The position numbers and the translations under genes are program-made. Shown here piece by piece: positions 1 to 8,101 of a DNA stretch of 64,000 bases (the first letter of the stretch is position 1; each line of letters opens with the position of its first letter). The stretch is from Stappia sp. ES.058 (GTDB taxonomy: Bacteria > Pseudomonadota > Alphaproteobacteria > Rhizobiales > Stappiaceae), in assembly GCF_900105595.1 (NCBI RefSeq), contig NZ_LT629784.1, positions 3,431,001-3,495,000 on the forward strand, written 5' to 3'. The notes under the pieces are model-generated. The model saw only the letters and a program-made list of their open reading frames with translations, had not been told where the DNA came from and did not search any database.

Positions 1-166
1 CCCGGAACGCCTGTCGTGCAGCGGCACTGGCCATGCTTGGCCGGCACATGTGCGGCTGCCCGCCACGGCTGGTGAGCGCGGCATGGCATCCCCGTCACAA
101 GACAGGCTGGAAAAGCCCGACAGGACGAATTACAACTGACCACAACCTCGGGTTTTTCTTTTTTCG
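1..166. other. Non-coding left edge
   Basis: No convincing gene is seen here. The last bases before the first gene are T-rich (two T runs around 151-162) after a weak short AACC/GGTT hairpin, which could be the tail of an upstream gene's terminator. This is weak and is not called separately. Confidence 0.4.
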
Positions 167-1108
167 ATGACGAACCGCCCCGCCTGGATGACCCACATGC
201 CTATCGCCGACCGCCCGATGCTCGGAATGCTCCTGATGACGGGTTTTTGCGTGCTCGCGCCGCTCGGCGATTCCATCGCCAAGATCCTGGGCGACACTGT
301 CCCGCTGGCGCATCTCCTGTTCGTTCGCTTCGCCATGCAGGCCATGATCCTGGTTCCGCTGGCGGTGGCCAGCCGCATCAATCTGCGGCTGTCGCCACGG
401 GTGCTGAAGCTGACGGTTCTGCGCACCGTGCTGCATATTCTGGGGATCGGCGCGATGTTCGCCTCGCTGCGCTACCTTCCGCTGGCCGATGCGATCGCCA
501 TCGCCTTCGTCATGCCGTTCCTGATGCTGCTGCTTGGAAAATTCGTGCTCGACGAGCAAGTCGGCCCCTACAGGCTCGGCGCCTGCGTGGTCGGATTCCT
601 CGGCACGCTTCTGGTGATTCGCCCGAACTACGCGGAGGTCGGCGCGCCGGCGCTTTTGCCGCTTCTCGTGGCGGTCGCCTTCGCGTTGTTCATGCTGGTC
701 ACCCGCCATGTCGCCAAGGCGGCGGATCCGATCGCGCTCCAGGGCGTGAGCGGGGTGATCGCGACCGTGCTGATCGGCGCGATCATGCTCCTCGCCCCCG
801 GGCACGGCGGCGCGGCGTTTCCGCTGGAGATGCCGTCACCACGCGACACCGCGCTTCTGGCCGCGATCGGCGTGCTCGGCACGGTGGCGCATCTGCTGAT
901 GACCTGGTCGCTGCGTCTCGCACCCTCCGCAACGCTTGCGCCGATGCAGTATCTGGAAATTCCCTTCGCGACGCTGATCGGCTGGATGATCTTCCGCGAC
1001 CTTCCGGATGCCATGGCCTCGGCCGGCATCGCGCTCACTGTCGCCTCCGGGCTCTACGTCATTCACCGTGAACAGGTCACGGCCCGGCGCGCGCCGGAAC
1101 AGGCCTGA
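167..1108 (+). CDS. DMT-superfamily (EamA) transporter
   Basis: The 313-residue protein is almost wholly hydrophobic and shows the two-times-five-helix plan of drug/metabolite transporters with two EamA domains (about residues 15-145 and 160-300). Family knowledge says these are inner-membrane exporters or exchangers of small metabolites; the substrate cannot be read from sequence. The first ATG is used, but an internal ATG at 188 or 197 would also leave a full EamA protein, because the first ten residues are hydrophilic. It converges with the NicO-type gene, with only 3 bases between stops. A second, distinct EamA gene lies at 15129-16064. Confidence 0.85.
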   Translation: MTNRPAWMTHMPIADRPMLGMLLMTGFCVLAPLGDSIAKILGDTVPLAHLLFVRFAMQAMILVPLAVASRINLRLSPRVLKLTVLRTVLHILGIGAMFASLRYLPLADAIAIAFVMPFLMLLLGKFVLDEQVGPYRLGACVVGFLGTLLVIRPNYAEVGAPALLPLLVAVAFALFMLVTRHVAKAADPIALQGVSGVIATVLIGAIMLLAPGHGGAAFPLEMPSPRDTALLAAIGVLGTVAHLLMTWSLRLAPSATLAPMQYLEIPFATLIGWMIFRDLPDAMASAGIALTVASGLYVIHREQVTARRAPEQA

Positions 1109-1111
1109 GCC

Positions 1112-2221
1112 TCAAAGACCGCCCCAGCCGGCCGCAGCGAGAAACAGCGTTGCGCCCAGAAGAAACACCAGCAGCGCGCCCGCGCCCTCTGCGACGCGGT
1201 GCACCAGAACCGCGCTGCCCGCGCCGGTAAGCCTGAGCGCCACGTCCTTGGCGCTGACCGCCAGCGTCGCCAGCACGGAGACCGTCAGTCCTGTGCCGAT
1301 CGCCATGGCGAATGTCGCAGCGACACCGGCAAGCACCAGCCCTTGCGAGATCGCGAAGACCAGAACCACCAGCGCGCCGGTGCAGGGTCTGAGGCCAACG
1401 GCCAGGATCACCGACCAGGCGCGGGCCAGCGACACCGGCTCCATAAGCATTTCTGGCGGCGGCGCATGCACGTGGCCGCAGCTTGAACACGTTTCACCCG
1501 CCCCCGCCCCATGATCATGCGCGTGATGATCATGCGCGTGATGATCATGATGATCGTGGCCATGCGCGTGATGGGAGCGGGCATGATGGGAATGGTCGCA
1601 GCCGGTCGCGGCAACGGCCTGCGCGCCCAGCGCCGCCGGACGACGCGCCGGCAGGAGCGGACGCAGGATCTTTTGCCAGACGAGGTAGGCGCCAAGCAGC
1701 ATCACCGCGAGATAGGACCCCAGCTCGAACCAGCGGGTCGTCTCGGTGATGGCGATGGACGTCATGCGCAGGATCACGGTGGCCACCCCGATCAGCACGA
1801 CCGCGGTCACCGCCTGCGCGAGCGCCGAGGCGAAGGAGAGCGCGATGCCGCGCTTCAGCGTCTCGCCATTGGCCAGCACGTAGGAGGAGATCACGGCCTT
1901 GCCGTGTCCGGGGCCAGCGGCATGGAAAACGCCATAACCGAAGGACAGGCCCATCAGCCACCACACGGCGGTGCCGTCGGCCTTGATCTCCTTGATCGCC
2001 GCGGTGAGTGCTGAATAGAAGGCCGTCTGCTGCGCCGCGACCCAGGCGAAGAACCCCGACAAAGGCCCGCCCGGGTTCAGTGTTTGCTCCGGCAATCCGA
2101 CACCGAAGGGCGACGGCGCCGCCACGGCCCCGGTCGCGGACAGGCCGCAGATCGCCAAGACGAGAAACACGGCGGCGAGCGCGGGAATCCTTGCCGAACG
2201 GGCGGCGGGCTTCTTCAACAC
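1112..2221 (-). CDS. NicO-family nickel/cobalt transporter, His-rich
   Basis: A 369-residue membrane protein of the NicO/RcnA type, which moves Ni(II) or Co(II) across the inner membrane. It starts with a signal-like hydrophobic stretch (about 12-35, AVA-AP cleavage-like site). The family motif GPGHGK is at about 103-108 and a GLRPCTGA motif at about 276-283. A histidine and aspartate run (about 209-252, ending with a CSSC pair) probably sits in a loop and binds metal; it is encoded by visibly repeated DNA near 1510-1570. The DUF1007 gene lies 11 bases upstream on the same strand, a pairing common in alphaproteobacteria. Import or efflux cannot be decided from sequence. Confidence 0.85.
   Translation of the reverse strand: MLKKPAARSARIPALAAVFLVLAICGLSATGAVAAPSPFGVGLPEQTLNPGGPLSGFFAWVAAQQTAFYSALTAAIKEIKADGTAVWWLMGLSFGYGVFHAAGPGHGKAVISSYVLANGETLKRGIALSFASALAQAVTAVVLIGVATVILRMTSIAITETTRWFELGSYLAVMLLGAYLVWQKILRPLLPARRPAALGAQAVAATGCDHSHHARSHHAHGHDHHDHHAHDHHAHDHGAGAGETCSSCGHVHAPPPEMLMEPVSLARAWSVILAVGLRPCTGALVVLVFAISQGLVLAGVAATFAMAIGTGLTVSVLATLAVSAKDVALRLTGAGSAVLVHRVAEGAGALLVFLLGATLFLAAAGWGGL
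1511..1572. repeat. Short tandem repeats encoding His-rich loop
   Basis: The block TGATCATGCGCGTGA recurs with a 15-bp period and then decays into related CATGATGATC units. In the minus-strand reading it encodes the His/Asp run of the NicO-type transporter. Such simple repeats can slip in replication and change the number of metal-binding histidines. A similar but non-identical CATG/GTGATG-rich block encodes the His loop of the CobW gene near 7130-7200. Confidence 0.7.
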
Positions 2222-2232
2222 GTCGCGATCTC

Positions 2233-2883
2233 CTACGAGCAGCCGATGGTCGCGGAATTGGACAGGGTTTCCGTGACCTCCAGCAGGTCGGACGAGAGCT
2301 GACGCTCGCTCGCGGGAATCTCGGCCAGGGTGGTCGCGGTCTGGGCGTCGAGCTCCGGGGGGGGCGTGAAACTCAGCTTGCAGGTGTCCGGGGCGTCGAC
2401 GAGTGCGAAGGGATGCTCCTTCGCCATCTCGAAGGCGACGAAATAGCTCGGATCGAAGACATCGAGTGTCAGCGAGGAGGCGTCGGCGATGATCGGCTCG
2501 CTGAGCGGCAGCGTGTAGAACAGCGTCAGCCGGCCGCCATAGAAGTCGAGCCAGTATTCCTCCGGCTCGGCGAAGGCCACCTCCGCCCCTCCCCGATAGA
2601 GAAAGGTGAAGAAACCGAATTCGGCCAGCGATTCGACATTGATCTGCGCAAGCGGCTGAAGCTCCGCGCGGGTGAGGTCGCCGTCGCCGTCGGCATCCAG
2701 CCCCTGGACCGCAAAAGCGGTAAAGGCCTCGTCGAAGCGCCAGACATGCCGCACGGCATGGACCCGTTTCTGGTCATCAAACACCACTTCGGCCCGCGCC
2801 TCGACGAAAACATGCGGATGCGCCAGCGCCGCCGCAGCCGACAGCAACATCGCCAGCATCGCAATCGCCGCACGTATCCCCAT
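2233..2883 (-). CDS. DUF1007 family periplasmic protein with EF-hand loop
   Basis: A 216-residue protein with an N-terminal signal peptide (about 1-21, ending LA-HPHVF). The HPHVF start of the mature chain is typical of DUF1007 proteins, which are usually coded beside NicO or ABC metal transporters. Residues 63-74 form a perfect EF-hand calcium loop (D at 1, 3 and 5, G at 6, E at 12). The ATG at 2883 is chosen over an upstream in-frame start because it precedes the signal peptide and has a GAGGT ribosome site. The mature protein is probably periplasmic and may hand metal to the transporter next door; that role is inference. Confidence 0.8.
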   Translation of the reverse strand: MGIRAAIAMLAMLLSAAAALAHPHVFVEARAEVVFDDQKRVHAVRHVWRFDEAFTAFAVQGLDADGDGDLTRAELQPLAQINVESLAEFGFFTFLYRGGAEVAFAEPEEYWLDFYGGRLTLFYTLPLSEPIIADASSLTLDVFDPSYFVAFEMAKEHPFALVDAPDTCKLSFTPPPELDAQTATTLAEIPASERQLSSDLLEVTETLSNSATIGCS

Positions 2884-3202
2884 ACCTGTACCTCTTTTCG
2901 GCCCGTCAGATGATTTGCACGGCCCATATTGGCGCGCATCGCGGCAACAGCAAGGCGTGAACCGCACGACGTTGCACCGCAGCACAAATTCCGGAAAGAT
3001 TTATCCCCGGTTTGACCAATTCATGCGAATTTTTAAACAATTTTGCCAATTTTAGCGTTAGAAAAGAGCGATATTGCTGCAAAATTCACTCATATTTTCC
3101 AAACTATCGACGCGGTTCTTAAGCGCCCGCCATGACCGGGAGTTTTTTCCGCACCTCTCGCCCGAAGCGTTTTCACCGCCGGGCCATATCGTGGAGACAC
3201 CC
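2884..3202. promoter_or_regulatory. Divergent promoter region, AT-rich
   Basis: These 319 bases separate the DUF1007-NicO pair from the leucine-dehydrogenase gene. The middle (about 2985-3115) is much more AT-rich than the window average and must hold both promoters, though no clear -35/-10 pair stands out. Visible items are an AATTC-N4-GAATT dyad at 3018-3031 and a CAATTTT-gc-CAATTTT direct repeat at about 3038-3053. No protein-coding stretch is supported here. Confidence 0.4.
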
Positions 3203-4279
3203 ATGAACGCCCCGATGACACGTCGCGATCTCACGGCGGACACGCCTGCCGTTTTCGATCATCCCGAATTCGCCGGGCACGAACAGGTCGTGCAGGGCCA
3301 CGATGCGGTCACCGGCCTGAAGACCATCATCGCGGTCCACGACACCCGCCTCGGTCCGGCGCTCGGCGGGTGCCGGATGTGGTCCTACGCCTCCAGCGGC
3401 GAGGCGCTCACCGATGCTTTGCGCCTGTCGCGCGGCATGACCTACAAGAACGCGCTCGCCGGTCTCGACCTTGGCGGCGGCAAATCCGTGATCATCGCCG
3501 ATCCGCGCAGCGAGAAGACGCCGGCGCTCTTGCGCGCCTTCGGGAGGCAGGTGGAGCGGCTTTCGGGCACCTATCTCACCGCCGAGGACGTTGGGATCTC
3601 GGCGGACGACATGGAGATCGTCGCGCAGGAAACCGCCCATGTGCGCGGCACAAGCGCCACCGGCCTCGGCGATCCCTCGCCCTATACCGCGCTTGGCATC
3701 TTCGTCGGCATCAAGGCCGCACTGCGCCACCGGTTCGGCAGCGACGACCTCTCGGGCCGGACCGTCTGCGTCCAGGGTCTCGGGCATGTCGGCTATTTGG
3801 TCGCCGAACTGCTGCACGATGCCGGCGCACGGCTCATCGTCGCCGACATTCACACCCCCTCGGCAGAACGCGCCGTGACGGCCTTCGGCGCGACCGCCGT
3901 TCCAGCCGAGGCCGCACATGCGCAAAAAGCCGACGTCTTCGCCCCCTGCGCGCTTGGCGCGGTGCTGAACGATCCTAGCATCGCGGAGCTCGGCGCACAT
4001 ATCGTGGCGGGTGCGGCCAACAACCAGCTCGCCGAGCCGCGCCACGGCGAGGTTCTGCGCGACCGCGATATCCTCTTTGCGCCCGACTATGCGATCAACG
4101 CCGGCGGCGCGATCTCGATCGCGCTCGCCCGTCCGGGCGGCGACGACAAGGCCGTGCGCGACAAGGTCCTGGGAATCGCACAAACGCTGACCCATATCTT
4201 CCAGCGCGCGGACACGCTCGGCCTGCCCACGCAGACCGTCGCGGACCAGATCGCGGAGGAACGTCTCGCAGGGGCCTGA
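3203..4279 (+). CDS. Leucine dehydrogenase family (Glu/Leu/Phe/Val dehydrogenase)
   Basis: A 358-residue NAD-dependent amino acid dehydrogenase that interconverts branched-chain L-amino acids and 2-oxoacids with release of ammonia. The glycine-rich LGGCRM segment (about 54-59) and the two catalytic lysines in MTYKNA and GGGKS (about K82 and K94) are intact. A Rossmann GLGHVG motif follows in the second half. The length fits leucine dehydrogenases rather than the longer glutamate enzymes. The ATG at 3203 has a GGAG ribosome site; an upstream in-frame start would add 43 residues with no family similarity. A LysR gene converges with it. Confidence 0.85.
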   Translation: MNAPMTRRDLTADTPAVFDHPEFAGHEQVVQGHDAVTGLKTIIAVHDTRLGPALGGCRMWSYASSGEALTDALRLSRGMTYKNALAGLDLGGGKSVIIADPRSEKTPALLRAFGRQVERLSGTYLTAEDVGISADDMEIVAQETAHVRGTSATGLGDPSPYTALGIFVGIKAALRHRFGSDDLSGRTVCVQGLGHVGYLVAELLHDAGARLIVADIHTPSAERAVTAFGATAVPAEAAHAQKADVFAPCALGAVLNDPSIAELGAHIVAGAANNQLAEPRHGEVLRDRDILFAPDYAINAGGAISIALARPGGDDKAVRDKVLGIAQTLTHIFQRADTLGLPTQTVADQIAEERLAGA

Positions 4280-4301
4280 TCCGTCCCCGCGCGGGGATCA
4301 G
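4276..4301. terminator. Possible bidirectional stem-loop
   Basis: An interrupted dyad (CTGAT, then CCCC-gcgc-GGGG, then ATCAG) covers both convergent stop codons, of the leucine dehydrogenase and the LysR gene. There is no T run on either side, so intrinsic termination is uncertain. Confidence 0.35.
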
Positions 4302-5206
4302 CAGATTTCCCCATTTCGACGCTTTTCGGCAAACCAGTCCGACAGGAAATCAACGAAGGCACGGACCTTTCCCGAAAGGTGCCGTCGGTGCGGGTAAACC
4401 ACGTGGATCGCCTGCCCGTCGGGCTGGAAAGCATCCAGCACCTCGACCAGCCGGCCCTCCACGATATCCTGGTGCACGAAGATATGGGGCGTGCGCAGGA
4501 ACCCCAGGCCCTCGCGGGCGGCGACCCGGGCGGCCTGCGCGCTGTTGACCTCGACCCGCCCCTTCACGGCGACGCCGACCTTCGATCCGTCAACCTCGAA
4601 CTGCCAGTTGTTGCGGAAGCGGTAATTGTTGTCGATGATGCAGGGAACGCCGGCGAGATCCTGCGGATGGCGCGGCGCACCAAAGCGCTCGATCGCCTCG
4701 GGAGAGGCGCATACGGTTGCGCGAAACGGGGCGAGCTTGCGCGCGATCAGGCTGGAATCGGTCAGTTCCGTCACCCGGATCGCCGCATCGAAGCCTTCCT
4801 CGACCAGATCGACGAACCGGTCCTCGAGCCGGAGATCCACCGAAATGTCCGGCTCCGCCACCAGAAAGGCCATGATCGCCGGATTGATGAAGTCGTCGCC
4901 CATCGAGCGTGGCGCGGAGACCCTGAGCGTGCCGCGCGCGGCCTGATGCGTGTTTTGCACCGACGCCTTCAGATCGTCGATCCGGGTCAGAATATCGGTC
5001 GCCTCCTTGTAGAAGGCATGACCGACCTCCGTCATCGAGATCTGGCGGGTCGTACGGTTGAGAAGCCGCGCGCCCAGTTCGTCCTCAAGTTCGCCGACGT
5101 ATTTCGAAACCAGCGCCTTGGAGCGGCCCAGCGCCCGGGCGGCCGCGGAAAACCCGCCCTCGTCGACGACCTTCAGGAAACACCGCATCCGGCTCAACGT
5201 GTCCAT
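4298..5206 (-). CDS. LysR-type transcriptional regulator
   Basis: A 302-residue protein with the usual LysR plan: winged helix-turn-helix at about 1-60 (FSAAARALGRSKALVSKYV) and a periplasmic-binding-like effector domain from about 90. It resembles the large DsdA/PecT-like group of LysR proteins by its start (MDTLSRMRCF). It is the last gene of a minus-strand run after cobW, the WD40 gene and the DUF2937 gene, but a 58-base gap to DUF2937 leaves room for its own promoter. Its target is unknown; the convergent leucine dehydrogenase is one possibility. Confidence 0.85.
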   Translation of the reverse strand: MDTLSRMRCFLKVVDEGGFSAAARALGRSKALVSKYVGELEDELGARLLNRTTRQISMTEVGHAFYKEATDILTRIDDLKASVQNTHQAARGTLRVSAPRSMGDDFINPAIMAFLVAEPDISVDLRLEDRFVDLVEEGFDAAIRVTELTDSSLIARKLAPFRATVCASPEAIERFGAPRHPQDLAGVPCIIDNNYRFRNNWQFEVDGSKVGVAVKGRVEVNSAQAARVAAREGLGFLRTPHIFVHQDIVEGRLVEVLDAFQPDGQAIHVVYPHRRHLSGKVRAFVDFLSDWFAEKRRNGEIC

Positions 5207-5264
5207 TCACATCCCCCGCCCCGGGTCCGCCAATTGCGATGCGGTCCAGGGTCCTTGTTCGCCG

Positions 5265-5780
5265 TCAGGCCTTCTGCGATCCGCGCCGGCGCATCCGCCG
5301 GGCCATGCGCCCGGTGACCCGGCCCGTCAGGCCAAGGCCGAAGACGGCGGCGAGAAAGCCGCCTCCCGCCGCAATCGCCCCTTCCATGGTAACGGGCACC
5401 GCGGGTTCGAAATCACGATAGGTCGCACTGGCAAGCTGCGGATCGAGATCCGTCACGAAGACCCCCAAACGGCCGAACGGCCCCGCCTCCTGCAGGGCCG
5501 CGCGTTGCCGGGTGAGCGCCGCCAGCCTGTCGAGCGATTGCTCCATGCGCCGGCCGCGCAGGACGACCAGCGGATCCTGTGCATTCTCCAGGCGCTGCAG
5601 CGCCTCGGGCACGCTCAGTCCATGGCGTGTCGCATCCTCGCGAAAATCGGTCACCACCTGCGACAACGCATCGATCGCGCCGCCCATGCGCTGCCGGTAC
5701 TGCTGGGCGAACTCGGGAAGCTGTGACGTCGTGGCGCCGCTGACGACGGCAACGCCGAGCACCATGGTGCGGAAAATCAT
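5265..5780 (-). CDS. DUF2937 family membrane protein
   Basis: A 171-residue protein of unknown function. It starts with a hydrophobic segment (about 1-20, IFRTMVLGVAVVSG), then has a long polar region rich in Arg, Gln and Glu that probably forms helices (about 20-110). It ends with a second hydrophobic segment (about 135-158) and a basic tail. This fits DUF2937 proteins, which are inner-membrane and found in alphaproteobacteria. The ATG at 5780 is preferred to an upstream one because a GGGAG site precedes it and it begins the first membrane segment. It lies 55 bases downstream of the WD40 gene. Confidence 0.7.
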   Translation of the reverse strand: MIFRTMVLGVAVVSGATTSQLPEFAQQYRQRMGGAIDALSQVVTDFREDATRHGLSVPEALQRLENAQDPLVVLRGRRMEQSLDRLAALTRQRAALQEAGPFGRLGVFVTDLDPQLASATYRDFEPAVPVTMEGAIAAGGGFLAAVFGLGLTGRVTGRMARRMRRRGSQKA

Positions 5781-5835
5781 TCCCGGACTCCCTTCCCGTA
5801 ACGCCCCGGCCGGCAAGCGGGATCGCCGCAAGACG

Positions 5836-6819
5836 TCAAAGCGAAATCACGCCGGCCTCACCCGCCTCGGTGCCAAACAGCAACCGGGTGCCGCCGGCGT
5901 CCCAGCACAGCGCGCTGACCGGCGACCCGCCCGGACGGCGCAACAGCACTTCCTGGCTGTCGGAAAATCGCGCGACGAGGACCATTCCGTCCTGGTAGCC
6001 GATGGCGACCACCTCCTCCGCCGGGTGACAGACCACCTGGCTGACGAGTTGATCGCCCCGCGCGCCCAGTTGCAAGGGCTGCTGTCCCATCGGGCCGGTC
6101 TTTCCAAAGAACGGCCACAGGATAGCGGCACTGGCGCCCGAGGTCGCCAGATAGCGGCCTTTCGCCGACCAGTGCGTGGACTTCACCTTGCCCGGATACC
6201 CGGTCATGCGCATGTCCTGGCCATCCGAAAGACGCCAGCCGTGCAGCGCGTTCTCCTGCATGGTCGTGACAAGATACTTTCCGTCGGGAGAAAACGCGGC
6301 CATGGCATGCGCGCCCTTCCACACGAGATCCTGCGGCGGCGCTTCGGTGTTGACCCAATGCAGCGTCGCACCGTCGTAGCGTGACACGGCCAACCGAAGC
6401 CCCTTCGGCGCGAAGGCGAGCCCGCCGACGGCGCGCGCCGGCGAAACGTCGCGTGTCTCGCCATTGGGAAGGCGGACCATCGCGCTGCGACCGGAACCGT
6501 AGGCGATGGCGCCCTGCGGACCGGCGGCGAGCAGGTCGATCCACTTGCGCGGCAGGTCCGCCATCAGCGTCGCCTCGCCCTCCGCATCGGTACGCATCAC
6601 GCGCCCGTCGCCGCCACCGGTCAGGATCGCCGCCCCGTCCAGCGTCTTGCAGGCGGCCAGCAAACCGCCGCCATGCACCTCCACCCGGCGCTCGCCATCA
6701 GCCGTCAGCATCAACAGCGCGCCATCCCCGAGGGCGAAAACAGGGTCTCCATCGAGAAAAAACGCCGCGACGACGTAGCTTCCAGTGTCATAGGGGGCCA
6801 CAGAAACCATTCCGCTCAC
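5836..6819 (-). CDS. WD40-repeat protein, partner of CobW
   Basis: A 327-residue cytoplasmic protein made of about six to seven WD40-like blades: repeated pieces such as FSPDGKYLVT, HWSAKGRYLAT and CWDAGGTRLLF lie about 40-45 residues apart. No signal peptide or membrane segment is seen. Its start codon overlaps the stop of the upstream cobW gene by four bases (ATGA), so the two are probably translated as a coupled pair. In alphaproteobacteria a WD40 protein often follows this CobW subfamily. Its role is undefined; a scaffold for metal delivery is plausible inference. Confidence 0.75.
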   Translation of the reverse strand: MSGMVSVAPYDTGSYVVAAFFLDGDPVFALGDGALLMLTADGERRVEVHGGGLLAACKTLDGAAILTGGGDGRVMRTDAEGEATLMADLPRKWIDLLAAGPQGAIAYGSGRSAMVRLPNGETRDVSPARAVGGLAFAPKGLRLAVSRYDGATLHWVNTEAPPQDLVWKGAHAMAAFSPDGKYLVTTMQENALHGWRLSDGQDMRMTGYPGKVKSTHWSAKGRYLATSGASAAILWPFFGKTGPMGQQPLQLGARGDQLVSQVVCHPAEEVVAIGYQDGMVLVARFSDSQEVLLRRPGGSPVSALCWDAGGTRLLFGTEAGEAGVISL

Positions 6820-7871
6820 GCCTCGCAGGCCTTGAAGCCGGTTTCCAGCGCATCGAAATCAAGATCGCGACCGATAACGACCAGACGGCTTTGACGCGCC
6901 TCGCCTTCTTTCCAGTCGCGCTGGTGATCGCCTTCCAGAATCATGTGGACGCCCTGCACCACATAGCGCTGCGGGTCGTCCTTGAAGGCCATGATGCCCT
7001 TGAGCCGAAGGATGCCCGGACCCTGGATCTGGCTGACATTGCCGATCCACTGGAAGAACACATCCGGGTCCAGCTCTCCAGCGGTCATCGAGACGCTCTT
7101 CACCGAATGCGGATCCTCATGCCCGTGCCCGTGATCATGCGCGTGCCCGTGGTGACCATGGTCGTGATGGTGGTCATGATCGCAGTCCGGTTCGCAGTCA
7201 TGCGTGTGCTCATGCTCTTCCAGGAAATGCGGATCGAGCGTGAGAATGCGGTTGAGATCGAAGGCGCCGCGATTGAGAACCGTGTCGAGCGGCACATCGC
7301 AGCGCTCGCTGCGCGTCAGCCGGGCATAGGGATTGATCTTCTGGATGCGCGCTTCTACCGCCGCGAGCTCCTCCGCCGTCACAAGATCGGTCTTGTTCAG
7401 GAGAATGACGTCGGCGAATGCGATCTGGTCCTGGGCTTCCGTCGTGTCGGCGAGACGCTGCAGCACGTGCCGGCAGTCGACGACGGCGACCACCGCGTCG
7501 AGCCGCGCCTTGCCGCGTACGTCATCATCCATGAAGAACGTCTGGGCAACCGGCGCGGGGTCGGCGACGCCTGTGGTTTCCACGACAATGGCATCGAAGC
7601 TGCCCTGGCGCTTCATCAGGTTCTCCACCGTGCGGATCAGGTCGCCGCGTACGGTGCAGCAGATGCAGCCGTTGTTCATCTCGAAGATCTCTTCGTCCGA
7701 CTCGACCAAGAGGTCGTTGTCGATGCCGATCTCGCCGAACTCGTTGACGATCACCGCATAGCGCACGCCGTGGTTCTCGCTGAGGATGCGATTGAGCAGC
7801 GTCGTCTTGCCGGCGCCGAGATATCCGGTGAGGACGGTAACGGGGGTCTTGGTGTCCTGGGTGAGGGTCAT
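6816..7871 (-). CDS. CobW/COG0523 GTP-binding metallochaperone
   Basis: A 351-residue G3E-family GTPase. It has the P-loop GYLGAGKT (about 16-23), the metal-binding CxCC motif CICC (69-72), a Walker-B-like ETTG (about 98-101), NKTD for guanine recognition (159-162), and a His/Asp-rich loop (about 220-256). The CobW C-terminal domain follows. COG0523 proteins load or store zinc, cobalt or iron; the CxCC and His loop favour zinc, but the target protein is unknown. It is the first gene of the cobW-WD40-DUF2937 run. No Zur box or riboswitch was recognised in the 230 bases upstream. Confidence 0.85.
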   Translation of the reverse strand: MTLTQDTKTPVTVLTGYLGAGKTTLLNRILSENHGVRYAVIVNEFGEIGIDNDLLVESDEEIFEMNNGCICCTVRGDLIRTVENLMKRQGSFDAIVVETTGVADPAPVAQTFFMDDDVRGKARLDAVVAVVDCRHVLQRLADTTEAQDQIAFADVILLNKTDLVTAEELAAVEARIQKINPYARLTRSERCDVPLDTVLNRGAFDLNRILTLDPHFLEEHEHTHDCEPDCDHDHHHDHGHHGHAHDHGHGHEDPHSVKSVSMTAGELDPDVFFQWIGNVSQIQGPGILRLKGIMAFKDDPQRYVVQGVHMILEGDHQRDWKEGEARQSRLVVIGRDLDFDALETGFKACEA

Positions 7872-8101
7872 GTGCCTGCCTGGTCGTCTTGCGGTGGACG
7901 GATCGGCCGCATCGGGCGGATCCCGGTCTCTCGTCCCCGCATATGGGGTGTCTCACCCGTCGGACTATAGACTTTCTCGCCATTTGGCAAAGCGCGGGAC
8001 CACGCGCACTTGCGGCAGATCAATTCCGTCAGGGCGCATCCATGACAGCCTTGGCTCCCGAAGGCGCAAGGCCCGGCGGCCCGCCCTTTTCTTGAACCGG
8101 A

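Noticed and set aside
2884..2985. Longer start for the DUF1007 protein
   Set aside because: It would put 34 unlike residues before a complete signal peptide, while the internal ATG at 2883 has a good ribosome site.
6381..7970. Plus-strand frame (about 529 codons) opposite cobW and the WD40 gene
   Set aside because: Its apparent methionine- and valine-rich repeat is only the complement of the CobW His-loop codons.
7872..8101. Zur box or cobalamin riboswitch before cobW
   Set aside because: I searched by eye for the AT-rich Zur dyad and for riboswitch core patterns and saw neither; a covariance-model search would settle this.
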